A DNA stretch of 64,000 nt. Origin: Fasciolopsis buskii. Lineage: Eukaryota; Platyhelminthes; Trematoda; Plagiorchiida; Fasciolidae. Made by a program: the position numbers and the translations under genes. The DNA is taken from positions 7,801 to 71,800 of the forward strand of contig LUCM01008772.1 in assembly GCA_008360955.1 (NCBI GenBank), written 5' to 3'. This document shows, piece after piece, positions 38,079 through 49,664 of this stretch. Every line of letters begins with the position of its first letter. The first letter of the stretch is position 1. The notes under the pieces are model-generated. The model was given only the letters and a program-made list of their open reading frames with translations, was not told the origin of the DNA and did not search any database.

Positions 38079-41000
38079 AGATCGATAATAATCGTCTCAT
38101 GTATGTTCATTTATACGGAATCTATATAATGTTTCAATTTTAATACTCGAAATATCACAAATAAATAGGTTCATTGATCGAATTGTTTGAAGACTACCCG
38201 GCTTCCCAAACCTTCCTCGCGTGCAATGCAGCTGATTGATCCAGAATCTCAGCAGAAAATCGAAAATAAGTGGACACGGGGAGTTGGATCATATGTGCAC
38301 TCAGAGTTCAGGCAAATAATTTAGCCAACCGAGGAAAATCCGAATTCACATTACACTGACCCGTAATTATAGATCTGAGTCTCTTGTGCGGGTCTGCCCA
38401 CAGAACTGCATAACAATTTTCACGCGCTCGAAATATTTACGATGACACACAATTAAACGGATCGAAATTCTCAAGCCCCATATCAATCTTCCTAGGTCAA
38501 AGGTGAAAGCGAAAATGATGAAATGGAAAATAGCTGCACATTTTCCAGACCAGGGTCAATAGTAATTTTATAAATATGCGCCTGCCCTGACAATGTCATC
38601 TCGACTTGTGATGAAGCTTTTACGATCTAAACGCCAAGCTCAGTAATCAGAAATCAATGAAAACCAACAATCTGAGCTGTGACCAGAACAAGTTTTCAAA
38701 TCTATTTACCGAAACAATAGTGATGTAACTTCATTTGTTGTTTTGTTTAGGTAGGCTTTCGCTTATATTATTCTGCGAATCTGCCCAGTAAAATTCATAA
38801 AATTTCAGGGCTAGATAAGGTTCAGTATGTTAGGATAGCACAATTTATTACGGTGTCCACTTCTTTGAATCTTAACTGGTAAATGGTTCACTCAGAAACC
38901 ATAAAATTTTCAAATCCCTTTTTAATCCTCTTTGTTGGACCAAGTCACGTCATCTGTTTGTCCCTATTGGCTTCTCTGTCTTTAATGATCAAGAATTCTC
39001 ATCAGTGTGGCCGACTTGGAATTAGCTATCCCAACTAGTTAACCGTTAATTTGAAAGTATTGGTCTCAAAATCGGTTCACTTCAAAAGATATTCTATTGA
39101 AACCAACATCTTGTTAGATTGTTTTCTTAGAAGAGGAGTGATTCAAGCGATTTTCATCAGTATGCAATGAAAGGAACCAGCTGAAATCATTTTCCAATTT
39201 GATCCTAAAAATCAATATCGAATTTTGGAATAGTACGGCAACTCACAAACTCAGCGATTTCTCTAATTAGTAAACCTTCTGTTATCAATATATTCTCGAA
39301 CAATGGAACACCGTTCGGAGGAGCAATATAACTTCAGGGGTTCCTGTAACCGAGAACTTTCGCTAACTCCAAGCTTCTTCCCAGTTTGTATTTCGGCATT
39401 GACATTAGAAGCACTATAAAGGTAAAAATATGATACAGACTTTATCGATTTTGAGACTAGCCGTTTCAAAGCAACGGAGAACTAGTTGGAATAGCTAATT
39501 CGAAGTCAGCCATGATAACGGTAATTCGTGACCAGCAAAGACCGAGAAGCCAAGGGGGACAAACAAATGATACGCCACATTACGGCGACTTGGTCCAGCA
39601 AAATTGACGGAAAAAGAATTGTGAATATCATTGTTTCTACATGAATACTGCACCGGCAGAAATTACGAGAATTTTGATTCTTATTGCCACCGCGTCAAGT
39701 CTTTCTTCAAATCAGAAACTACATTTCTGCAGATCAATTTGCCACTAAGATGAAATATTGAGTAAATAAAATTTCGTTCCTGTTAAGTCAGGATGCAACA
39801 TGCGAAATGACTTGACATATTTTTGAAAGATTTCGTTTTAACTACGGAGATTATCCTTTTTCTTAACTCGTTGTCTGAACAAAACAACAAAGCAAGTTGA
39901 CCTAATGTTCTGCTGTTTCGAATTTGGAAGGCGTTTTCTAATGGATTGATTGTAGGCAGTCCGAAAAAACATCAAACGTCGAAATTTATTTTAACTTTCA
40001 CATTCGGAAAATTTTTTCCCTAATTTAACTGAAAATTGCCGGAATATGGTCGACTAATTTGGACACGAAATTCACTACTAGTGTCTCCGAATAAAGACCA
40101 AAATATGAGGCAGTAAAGTGTGACGTACTCAAGCATTAGCTATTCCTGCCTTTGACTTTGAAGCTCGTTTCTTCCATATTAAGTGGACATTCTTCCTAAA
40201 TCTCCATTTTTGATCACTGGACAAAGATAATCTCGGAGTTCTGATGAACATTTTACGTGTAAAAGCCTTCATCAGTTCGCAAACATTTAATGTCTGTGAA
40301 CGTTTAAACATTTTTATTTGGACAACCCAGAACACTTGTTTTATAATTCTTTAACTTTGAATCGTTCAAATTCTTCTACATGTTCTTATCAATCATTTCA
40401 ATCGAAATATCCCAAATTATCAAACTCTCAGTGGCGAACAGATTTTAGAGCAAAGAATAGCCGCGTTGGAGATCCTTGACGAAGTGGTCCAGGTTATGTG
40501 CAGGAAGGCTACAAATAAAGTAGACCAGGCGTTCATTGGAGCAATAATCAACTGGATCATTTGACAAATCGAAATGACTAGTCTGGGCCCCGTATCTCTG
40601 AATCTGTCTGTTTCTATGTCGCGAAAGTTAACCGAATGCTAGACATTACTTGAGATGAAAATACGTACGACATTTTGAAGGGATCTGTTATGATTTGCTG
40701 ATCAGGTGGTAGCGTAGTTGCCTTACGTGGACGCTTCATTTCCCCACGAAACTAAGAGAGAAACCCCCCAATCCAGATCAAAATAATGAAGACCAAATGA
40801 GCAAGAGGAACAGGAAAGATACAAATGTTGCTCAAATAACAATAATAAACTCGAAATTTAATAAATAATGTCACTATCATCAGGTCATAAAAATTACAAT
40901 TTTAACCTCCAGTTTTACAAAATATCTGGCATGCGGAAAGTTTAATAACAGAAAGTTATTATGGAAACTCATAATGAGACCATCTGTTTTTCCAGCTCTG

Positions 41001-41602
41001 GAGTTCAGGTAACTGCGCACGGGGCGAAAACGTCAGAATGCCAATTTTCCTTGTTCTTTGTGCTGATGTTACCTTGATTTTACGGATTCTACATGTGGCT
41101 ATTCCTGAAACTTAGTCGTTCTGAGATCGCGCCCCATTCCCAATCCATCAGTTGGGCAGTCGGATAAGATCATTCCACTTAGAACTGCTTAGACCCATTA
41201 AGAACATCGTGCAGTATAAAAAGGAGGACCAAGCCGCACTGAGCCCCTTTTTCCCAGAGTCACACGCTCTTATAAGCAGAAAGAATACACAAGTGGGAAC
41301 GGAGAGAAAAGAAAATAATGACGCAGCAGGCAACGAACGGAATGCAATCTAAGTGTACAGAGGCACGTGTTTATAACCATTGATCTTCGACAGAAATTGG
41401 AACATTATTTACTCTTCGCAGAACTTTCATTCAGTAGATTTATCCAGTTGGTTACCGGGTATTTCGGACCACAACAACGAAGGCGTGAGACACTCACGTT
41501 AGCGAAGTTCGCTGTGCATTTTCTCACTTCATGTTTTCGCATCATCTGCTGAACTCCACGGTACTTCTTCCAGTTTGTGCGATGGACTCAAAATAGAAGA
41601 CG
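38079..41602. other. AT-rich stretch without a supported gene
   Basis: Only frames under 70 codons are present. No domain, repeat or RNA gene was recognised. Confidence 0.5.
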
Positions 41603-42393
41603 CTATAGTAGACGAGTGTTCGCCATACGCAACACGTGACCCAACCAACGTATTCTACCAAGCCTCACAAATCGAAATAAGATGATCTCAGAACCGGCAC
41701 CCAATACTAGATCTCTAAACTCCACATTACTCACCCGGTCACCGTATCCCATCTTCGAGTTAACACGTAGACGAACATTTTCGGCACACAAACTCCACGA
41801 CTGGAAACCATGCAGCAGAACTGAGCACACTACGACATAGTACACTCAACGTTTCGACTTCAGCGAAATATCCGGCCGACGCCACAAATGTTTCAGTTCA
41901 GCGTACACTGCTCGAGCATTGGATATATGCGTGCGAACCTTCATTACCGTGCTACCATCCTTCAACCCGCAACTTCCGAGGAAAATGAGACAGTTTATAA
42001 CTGTTAGTCCCTTCCCATCCATTATCGATTTCGTGACTACCGTCATCCAGTCATATACGGCAGTTTGCACTGTGAAGATGCATATCACATGTCCTCGCGA
42101 ATTAGTCTAGTGCACACTGCGCGAACAAACACAAGGTAGTTTGTCGAATCTAGGTCAAACAGCTTCTCTCCAGTTGTCAGTTCGACGCCTAAATCCTGAA
42201 GACCTAAGGCATTCACCTTGTCCATGACCCAGTTGAGCGACAATGGAAACACGGGCATCCCACTCGTCTCGAATGAACCTGATAGCTCACCGTACATGTT
42301 TGCAGATTTGAACCATCCGCGATTGTTATGTCGTCGGATTAGCACAAATATTAAGAACTTCACGCATAGGTCATGCGTCATTGGTGAAAACAC
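41603..42393 (-). mobile_element. RTE-type retrotransposon fragment, minus strand
   Basis: From 42393 downward the minus strand shows RTE reverse transcriptase and C-terminal blocks in order. These are a YGELSGSF-like segment, MDKVNALGLQDLGVELTTGEKLFDLD (palm, with the catalytic YADD degraded to STNYL), a FLGSCGLKDGSTV thumb block, LKHLWRRPDISLKSK, a CSVLLHGFQSW block, and finally RLGRIRWLGHVLRMA at the C-terminal end (about 41610-41660). It is the same family as the element at 10388-12350 but in opposite orientation and covers only the last third. The catalytic box is destroyed. Confidence 0.85.
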
Positions 42394-42694
42394 GTGATCC
42401 GGTTATTAGGAAGGAACCAATAAGAGAACAATAAACTGAAAATTCACTGGGAAGAAATCGTAATAATTCTAGTGACAAGTGTAGAACCTTCGATAAATGA
42501 ACAGAAAATAATCCTCAATGGTGCTTACATGCGAATGTCTAAAGCGAGAGTAGCAACAGACTAAGTGGAAAAAAATACCGGGAAGAAGACCGCCTTGGCA
42601 GTTAGGATGGCGAGTCAGGTGTGCGTAAAAGGCAAGATGAAGAGCTCCAATGCAAGCTACAAAATCGATTCCGTTGAAAGTTAACAATTCGAGG

Positions 42695-42790
42695 TGTACA
42701 ACTATTAGGATGTTTGGACAAGAGTTTACGGGTTCGTATACCTGACGAGTGACAACAACCGCCAAGCCGGCCGAGTGCTCCCGGGCAATT
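42695..42790 (+). repeat. interspersed repeat R2, copy A
   Basis: This is about 95 bp alignable with 48381-48475 in the same orientation. Shared words include GGATGTTTGGACAAGAG, GAGTGACAAC, CCGCCAA and CGGGCAA. It is non-coding and its family is unknown. It lies just upstream of the RTE fragment's 5' side, and an ACATAT-rich run (42801-42822) follows. Confidence 0.75.
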
Positions 42791-44628
42791 TTTTTAACCA
42801 TACATATATACATATATACATATTGCTTCGAGGGACATTCTGCGTTGCGTCGTCGAATATTAAAAGGCTATTACAACATACATGGAACCATTAAATACAA
42901 ATGTATTTACTCAATGCAGATAAATAGAATAGACGGCATCCTAAGAAAAACAAGGCTTTTATGCGCATTAATGATGCGTATTACAGGCACAAGGTTCAAT
43001 TGGAGAATGGTGGCGGGTGACCAGATATGTCCGCAGTAGTCGTATTTAATGAGTTTATAATACGGGCATGGATGGTAAATTGCCACGAAGATAGTCTTCA
43101 AAGGTCATATGTGCAAGGCATAAAATTGTCGAAACGGACCAAAACAGCTGGAGAGAAGAGTACTGATGGTCGATAGATACTCAGTATTAATTTGGAAATG
43201 AAAAGGAACTTTGGCCCTTCTACGGTGAATCCTGGAGCCAAGAAAATATTTAAAAGCCTTTTGGAAATGCGGAGGGACGAAGAACCTTAATAATGAATTA
43301 TGGCAAATCATTGTTTGAAGATATGAACAATGGAAACGTCGTCGACATTAAGAAGAGTGACGAATGATATGGTATGCGTTGAATAATATATCTGACACCG
43401 ATAAACCAGTGTGAAAAAAGAACGGGTTTCTTTGCCCTTTTTGTTTGCTTTTGAGGGCCTTACTGATAGCAACCATTGGTATACCGATAGCCATGGTTGT
43501 CGAGACGGAAACTATGGGTGATGCTTGCGATAGACGATGGTGGCGACATCTGAAACAGGAATCTAAGTGTGGTGCCTTTGTGGCGGTTGGGTGTCAACGT
43601 GGTGTGTATGTTAGGCACGATCAGGCAGTTCCAGCAGTAAGTTTGCGTAACTGGGAGGACTTGTCCGCTAAAGAATCGGATCAGATTTTGTGGCCTGGAT
43701 TTATAGACAGACCTGCAACAGAGTCATCAGTTTGCGTCGGTGAATCATGCAGATCAACAACAATGTCCATTTCTCCGCGGCCCGTGGAGCAGATCCTATT
43801 TGTCCGTCCTGGGATAGTTGATCAGTTTGCTTTCATTGTGTGCTGAGACCTGCGTGGATGGGGCCAGAAACTGGATAGTAAACCCTTGGCGAGACACGAG
43901 TGCAAACGCGCACAAGTGGAACGGAAAAAGGGTGAGAGATGGCAGTCTGGAGGTATTCCCGCTGAGGATTATCGCGCGTGCAACGATAAGAATGAGATGC
44001 GGTAAATGTTGTCGAAATTTGCACTTGGGCTAATTGTCACGTGCATGCAGAAGAATAAGTTTAGGTGAGGACTTTAAATGTTAGTTTGGAAGTAAGAAAA
44101 ATGTGATGTGAGTACTTCTATCTATTTATATGCCTTGCTGCTTACGTATTAAACGAGATCGAATGTTGGATGAAAAATTGCGCTGACTTTATTTCATTGA
44201 CGGAGTTTTCTGCCTATACCTTTAATGATATGTACTTGTGGAGACTACTGGGAATAAAATGACTAGACCTTGTTGATCGAGTTGAGATAAGACTTCGAGC
44301 TTTATGTTTCTAAGCTCTTTCTATTGGAGTGAATGATTCGTGCAAGTTTAACAAGTCTTGCATGGTTATTGCCCTCCTAATTTCATTTTACGCGTAGCGG
44401 AGGCAAAAGAAAACATCCATATATGTTGGGGTAGTTTAATCCATAGAGAGGAATATCTCATAATGAAGAAATTTTACCTAGGTACTCTCCTGAACATGGG
44501 AACTGACACTGAAATCTCAGCGTGTCGGAAGCCTTACTTGGGTGCGAAGAGGAACACATTTTTACCAATAATCTTATGAAAAAAGAGAGGTTAATTTGAA
44601 CTCAACGCTGCTTTAAGCGATCCGGTGT
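42791..44628. other. mixed-composition stretch; one unassigned frame at 43445-43846
   Basis: From about 43440 to 44040 the sequence is clearly richer in GC than its flanks. It holds a 133-codon plus-strand frame (43445-43846) that starts with a hydrophobic stretch like a signal peptide (LLRALLIATIGIPIAMVV) and a 71-codon frame after it (43818-44033). I recognise neither. Frames of this length occur by chance, so this is not called as a gene. The composition suggests an old element fragment. Confidence 0.3.
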
Positions 44629-46100
44629 TTATTTTATGCAACGTTTCATGTAGTTCAGCGAGGAAGAATAGCCCAGAAGTTGTTTTGCAAATGTTCGTTG
44701 AACCTTCTCAATCTTGAGTCTGTCACTCAGTCGCATGTTGGAACACGCGACGGAACAATAGTCCAGGAAATATCTTACGTGTATTTTATATATTAACAAC
44801 TTGCTTTCCAGGGTTCTAAACGTTCTGTGCACCAACCAACTTAGTCTCCTAGCATTTGCAACTTGAATCAAGGTGTATTCTGAGAAGTAGATGCTGAAGT
44901 ATTGCAAACTCAGGACTCTGACAGTGTGAGGGGAAGGAATGACTTCCTGGATAATCTCAAAGATTCCTGCAGAAATGTGGCATTTGTATGCGAGTATACT
45001 GCTTTTGTGGGCCGCGAATTTCATCGACCAAGCGACAGTAAATCATTTTTAGATTATATTGGATAGTCTTGAGGTCACTAGGGGGAAACATGTATACATT
45101 TTTTATATCGTCTGCAGACAGAAAAGGAATACCATGCCTAATGATATGAACAATGACGTTGATGTACATCAGAAACAATAGTGGACCTAGTATGCTCCCT
45201 TGAATAACCCGACTAGTAAACGGACGAGGTTTGCATAGAATTCCGCTTACATGCACTACCTAGAGGTTAAATAAGAGGAGAACCAAGCCAGCAGGCGGTT
45301 ATTACACCGTAGCTTTTGACTTTCACGAGAAGCGTGAGATGAGATACGCGGTCAGAAGCCTTCGTCATAACTAAAAAAAATCACTGAATTTTCGTCGTTG
45401 GCAGCCTTCGTCACTATGTTTAAGAAATCAGTCATGCAGTTAGAACAGGACTTATTTTGAAGGAAACCATGTTGACCGGAGTTAATAAGGTCATGATCTA
45501 ATAAGTAAGTTGTTAACTTACTTTTTATTATTCTTTCCATAATGCGAGAAAACTGAGGTGTGTGATGGGTCTGTGATTAGATGTCTCCTGGTTTGAAAAG
45601 TTTTGTGAATTAGGACAATGACATTTCTTTCCATTAGCGGGGGAAAGTGCCATAATTTACGGAAAGATTAAATAGTTTGGGCAAAAACAAAGAGGGATGA
45701 CTGCACCCGCGAATTTTAAGAGGGCTGGGAGAAGGTAGTCCGGTCCAACATGGGAAGACGGTCTTATTTATGACAACATTGGCTTAGTATCATTTGGGTG
45801 AAATGAGAATCTTAGAGAGTATACAGAAGAGCCTGCGTGAATGACCGGTATAATGGTGTTGTCATGGGTTGTCACAGAGGAGGCAAAATAATCTTTGAAC
45901 ACATCTGATATCGGTATAGGTTCATTTGCGCATGTGCACCTGAATGTGATAGATGTGATGTGCATACTGGGTAGGGAGAATTTAGTTGTCAGTAGTTTTG
46001 TCAATGCTGCAGTCTTGTTGGCATAGTGTAACGCTTGAAGTTTCTTCTTTTTTTGAAGAGAATCGAGAAGTGTCTCGATCTCCCTAGACAGACGGTTCAT
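44629..46100 (-). pseudogene. LINE reverse transcriptase remains
   Basis: In order on the minus strand: a linker ending VFKDYFASSV (about 45880-45910), an LPKLFNLSVNYGTFP block and NVIVLIHKT (about 45600-45680), MERIIKSKL-YLL-HDLINSGQHGF (45540-45470), VIQGSILGPLLFLMYIN (motif B, about 45164-45205), LSADD (motif C, 45107-45121, Ser replacing Phe/Tyr before ADD), and the C-terminal YKIHVRYFLDYCS and EKVQRTFAKQLLG blocks (about 44660-44780). Several frame changes separate these pieces, so no protein can be made. Confidence 0.85.
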
Positions 46101-46109
46101 TTGCAGTAT

Positions 46110-47554
46110 CAGAGCAAATTCTTTTGTTCATTTGAATCTTGTTTGGATTAGGGATATTTTTGAGGCGGTCCAAGGTGCTCAACCTTTTTGGAATTTTGCC
46201 AAACTGGGTTGGAGTGATTAGATCAAGGCGCACATCTAGAGTTGCGCACAATTGGTTGGTGGCCGGCTGGGGATCCCCCTTGGATGGGGCAGCAAAAGAT
46301 GGTTCTTAGCGCTGCGGGGTTCTTTAGTGTCGCTGAAATTAAGTGACTGAGGTCTAACCGAGTTTGCCATACCTCCTGAAAGGTCTGAGCTATGTGACCA
46401 TGGTAGACTTAACGGGACAGAACATTGCACCGTGCTGCTATTTATGGACTAGACGTGGACCTTAGGAGGTAGAAGAGGGTTATGTGCCTTACGTGGACCC
46501 CTTCGATTGAGGATAATCGCAACATGGTTGGTTTGAAAAAAGTCTCTTTCCTTGGGGTCAAGCGCACCATTAGTCATTTGGGAGCCTGTAGCCTATGGGT
46601 TGAACTAGAGGAACTGCGTTTGTTGACCGTACTGTAGAATGGGTGCTGGGTGGACGGGTGCTTGAGCCTGACACAACAAGGTGGCATTGAGTTGCTGGAG
46701 AGTAGTTGGGGACGTTTGGACGGAGGCTGAAATGTGTGGGGGCCAGCTTGATGTGTTTAAGTCTACAATGGCGGGGAGTGAACCTACGGACGGTAATGAC
46801 TCTAATGAATTTCTGTTAGGTCGATGAATGGGTAAGCGTTTTGGAGACACAAAGCCTGTTTTAGGTGGCTCAGCTTTAACGGACCGTGCATGGTTTGCTC
46901 GGGGCATCTTGGAAATCAGATGCGTGTGACTGGAGTCGTGTGAAGTGTAGGAGATAATTTTCCCCTGGAGAATCGTTTCGTCTATAGTTATTTTTGTTTT
47001 TAAAAGATGTAGTTGCAGCAATAACGCTTTGCTTACTGATGAATAAATTCGCGAGAACTTTTTTTCTGGAACTGCAACATGAGGTGACAGCTATGACGTT
47101 GGGTCCGCTTCCGCAGCCTCGTCATTAGACACGCTACATGCACCATGCCGATAGCGGCCAACAGTTGATTTCTAAGGCCATTCATGGGAATACGGTCAGG
47201 GATATTAAAGACAATAAACTTACATGACCCATCCAGTCAACTCGATTTTTCGGAGGCCAGCACTTCCAGGTAGTTGCCAGCGGCCACCAGGCCGTGGTCA
47301 TCTACCATTGTTTCAGGATCGATGAGGTGGGATATGGGTGCAAGCTTTGAGATAGCGCTCTCCAAATTGTTAACGTCATCGATTAAATTGGACAATCTTC
47401 TTTCAAAAATCTGTTCACCCACCAGGTCACTAAGTACTAAGCAGCATCGGCTCATAGTTCCCAAACGATGGCCAAATTTGGAACGTTTCGTAGTGTTAGT
47501 TGCGCGAACGGTGTCATTGGCGCGCTTATCAGGCTGATGGACATCACTAGTCAT
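46110..47554 (-). pseudogene. LINE ORF1-like region (coiled coil, RRM-like, disordered tail)
   Basis: The first 105 codons (47554-47237) start with a basic stretch and then a helical segment with heptad-like Leu/Ile spacing around residues 50-80, a likely coiled coil for trimer formation. After a frame shift the strand reads KFIVFNIPDRIP (about 47200-47230) and RLRKRTQRHSC-LMLQF, resembling the RNP-like motifs of LINE ORF1 RNA-binding domains. A long Pro/Ser/Thr-rich region follows (47021-46605) and then a 64-codon piece (46430-46236). ORF1 proteins coat LINE RNA. Similarity is by motif feel only. Confidence 0.55.
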
Positions 47555-48255
47555 TCTGCTCTCGCTTGGAAATTTAAAGTTTGAGAAGAAAATCTACTTA
47601 AGGTTGTGAAAAGGGACCACTTATAGGTGTTACGATTATAGTGATAACGGCATACTGTGTGTAATCGAGTTGGCACAGTTCTTGTGAGAGAAATGCCAAG
47701 GAATAACGTAAAACGACGAAACTTGTAAATGCTTCACAAGACTAAGTGAGCATCAACGGTGGGGAGCAGCTTATGCGTCTACAAAATGAGCCTGAAGGCA
47801 AATTTATTGGAAAATAATTCCCTACAACAGATACGACAGTGCGACGTAAAACAAAACACTGAGTGACACTATACGTATGAACATCAGGATGATATTGAGG
47901 GATATGGAATCGTGTGGATAGAAAAATGAGTAGACAAGCAGACAGATTTATCTGCTCATGAGAAAACTAAGCAGACCGATTGAATTTGTGCTATATAGTA
48001 TCAAGGCGTTTAAGCTAAGGTCAGGTCAGAGATGGAAATGTGACTGCGCAAGCATTGAAAAAAAATAGACAAAATAATTAAATAGGGATCGCTTCCAAAA
48101 AAAGAATGCTTAGAAAAGTCAAGCGAAAATTTATGCCCGAGAAAATGGTTCTAAGTCAGAGCATAATGCCGGACAAACAAAAAATAAAGAAAAAGTTTCG
48201 GCGATGAAAATTCAAGACATGGGGCAACCTGCACTTACTCTAAGGACGGCCAAGA
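47555..48255. other. non-coding stretch
   Basis: This lies between the CR1-like LINE and the Penelope cluster. There are no significant open frames and no recognised repeat. The part next to 47554 may be the LINE 5' UTR. Confidence 0.4.
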
Positions 48256-48285
48256 CCAACTGACAAACAATTATCAACGTATCAC
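48256..48285 (+). repeat. 30-bp direct repeat, left copy
   Basis: This matches 49635-49664 at 28 of 30 positions in the same orientation. The pair brackets the Penelope head-to-head cluster, 250 bp before its left end and 52 bp after its right end. Confidence 0.7.
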
Positions 48286-48380
48286 AGTTGACGTTCTTCT
48301 GTCGACCATTCGGCGAATAGATTACATGCACAAGCCACACACAATAAATTCGGTTCTGATGAGACACGCGAATTCGGAAT

Positions 48381-48475
48381 GTACAAATCTAAGGATGTTT
48401 GGACAAGAGATTACCGGATCTGCATACTTGAGGAGTGACAACGTCCGCCAAACCCGTGGTATGCTAACGGGCAAA
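48381..48475 (+). repeat. interspersed repeat R2, copy B
   Basis: Second copy of the repeat at 42695-42790, same orientation. It ends about 60 bp before the Penelope cluster. Confidence 0.75.
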
Positions 48476-48535
48476 TTTCGTTCATTCATCCAGGTTAGAG
48501 AGTGATGTTCTTCCTCTTACCTCGGGTTCAACAGA

Positions 48536-49125
48536 ATGACATTGGTTTGTTCGCTGAGTTGGGCAATTTGATTGCAAACGTTTCACCACCTATCGAGGTG
48601 ACTTCGTCAGTGCTTTGATTTTATGGTGAGCGTCTGGTTGCCGTCGTCCTCCTAAATCTGTCAACTAGTCTGTTGGTGGTTGTTGATTGGCTGCTCTTGG
48701 TGAGGTGGTGAGGTAGAGATGCTGCCCCGTTGCTTTGTTCACCTTCGTCTATTGTTAAAATGTTGTGGGCTGAATCAGCGTCCCTTTCGACTGGCTTGTG
48801 TTGATCGCCCCTTCGATCGGATCGATAGGCAAAAGTGGTCCAGATCAACGTGTCTGTTTATTGATCTTTCTGAGGAGTGCTAAGCTTCGAGAAATTCCCT
48901 CGAATGCTTTGTTTTACTCTGGGCGACGCCCGTCACATTTTCGAAGTTGAACTTGTGACCCTCTCGGAATTCGTGAACTGAAATTAGAGAGAGTAGATCA
49001 TGCTTTTGTTGCCAAATGGTGCTCATGAATCCGTGCCCGAGTTTCTTTCCGGTTTGTCCGGTGTACTGTTTTTCACAGTCTTGGCAAACTATTTGATAGA
49101 CAGCGTTAGTTCGATTCTTGTCAGC
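48536..49125 (-). mobile_element. Penelope-like element 3' part, minus strand (GIY-YIG end)
   Basis: On the minus strand this starts abruptly at a GCTGACAAGAATCG word and encodes the GIY-YIG nuclease start (VYQIVCQDCEKQYTGQTGKKLG: the VY and YTGQT residues match the two halves of the GIY-YIG motif, with Cys ahead as in Penelope elements). It then gives EFREGHKFNFENV, REFLEA and a polar C-terminal tail to about 48621. After the stop comes a 3' non-coding part with a hammerhead-like motif (48571-48616). It is 5'-truncated, lacking all RT. Penelope elements use RT plus this nuclease for integration. It lies head to head with the next copy. Confidence 0.85.
48571..48616 (-). ncRNA. Penelope-type small hammerhead, core preserved
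   Basis: The minus strand reads CTGACGA (plus 604-610 of this kb), a 7-bp stem II (GTCACCT/AGGTGGT with two wobbles and one unpaired A), GAAAC (581-584 and the next base) and ACGTT. The ACGT is self-complementary, so stem III forms only between two molecules, as described for Penelope-associated hammerheads that cleave as dimers. Stem I is short (GCA/TGC). All core residues fit CUGANGA and GAAA. The extra unpaired A before stem II and weak stem I lower confidence in activity. Confidence 0.55.
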
Positions 49126-49126
49126 C

Positions 49127-49583
49127 GAACAGACCAAAGCACGAACCGTCTTGCCGTACATCAAGCATATCTCTGAAATGACAACAAGATTACTCAAGCC
49201 CCATGGAATTGAAGTGGCCCACAAGAAAACAAGAACCCTACGAAATATTCTATCTGAGACGAAAGAACCGACGGCTGACAAGAATCGAACTAACGTCGTC
49301 GATCAAATAGGCTGCCTAGACTGTGAAAAACAGTACACCGGACAAACCGGAAAGAAACTCGGGGCACGGACTCATGAGCACCAATTGGCAACAAAAGGCA
49401 TGATCCACTCTCTCTAATTTCTGTTCACGAAGACCGAGATGGTCGATAGACTAGGTGATAAGTTTAGGAGGACGACGGCAACCAGACGCTCACCACAACA
49501 TCAAAGCATTGACGAAGTCACCTCGATAGGTGATGAAACGTTTGCAATCAAATTGGTCAACTCAGCGAACAAACCAATGTCAT
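49127..49583 (+). mobile_element. Penelope-like element 3' part, plus strand (RT end plus GIY-YIG start)
   Basis: This starts inside the RT C-terminus (LPYIKHISEMTTRLLKPHGI, VAHKKTRTLRNIL) and runs into the GIY-YIG start (RTNVVDQIGCLDCEKQYTGQTGKKLG, with Tyr of the first half replaced by Asp), then the frame is lost near 49417. The middle of the nuclease is deleted: the sequence jumps from the early GIY-YIG region to the C-terminal tail at about 49439. Its last 150 bp are the reverse complement of 48536-48680, and both copies end at the same CAAACCAATGTCAT word. It is a dead copy. Confidence 0.85.
49506..49545 (+). ncRNA. Penelope-type small hammerhead, C3 mutated
   Basis: Same motif as in the opposite copy, with a better paired stem II (GTCACCT/AGGTGAT) and GAAA at 49535-49538, but the first core strand is TTGACGA (49509-49515). 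C3 has become U, which breaks the C3-G8 pair, so this copy is probably inactive. Confidence 0.5.
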
Positions 49584-49634
49584 ATATATGTATATTCCGG
49601 GGTATTCTGCTCTCTTTCCTAACATTCACTCAGT

Positions 49635-49664
49635 CCAACTGACAAACAAGTATCAACGAATCAC
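49635..49664 (+). repeat. 30-bp direct repeat, right copy
   Basis: Partner of 48256-48285; two mismatches in 30. Confidence 0.7.

Larger units (their letters stand above)
44629..47554 (-). mobile_element. CR1-like LINE with ORF1 and RT but no visible endonuclease
   Basis: On the minus strand an ORF1-like part (47554 to about 46110) is followed almost directly by the pre-RT linker (46100) and the reverse transcriptase (to 44629). Only about 130 bp lie between the recognisable ORF1 tail and the linker, whereas the AP-endonuclease of this group needs about 700 bp, so that domain looks deleted. Many frame breaks are present. GC content is higher than in the flanks. No terminal repeat or 3' tail was identified. 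Confidence 0.8.

Noticed and set aside
31276..39935. Shared 18-bp word TCGAATTTGGAAGGCGTT at about 31277 and 39918
   Set aside because: Similarity stops at once on both sides; too short to call a repeat.
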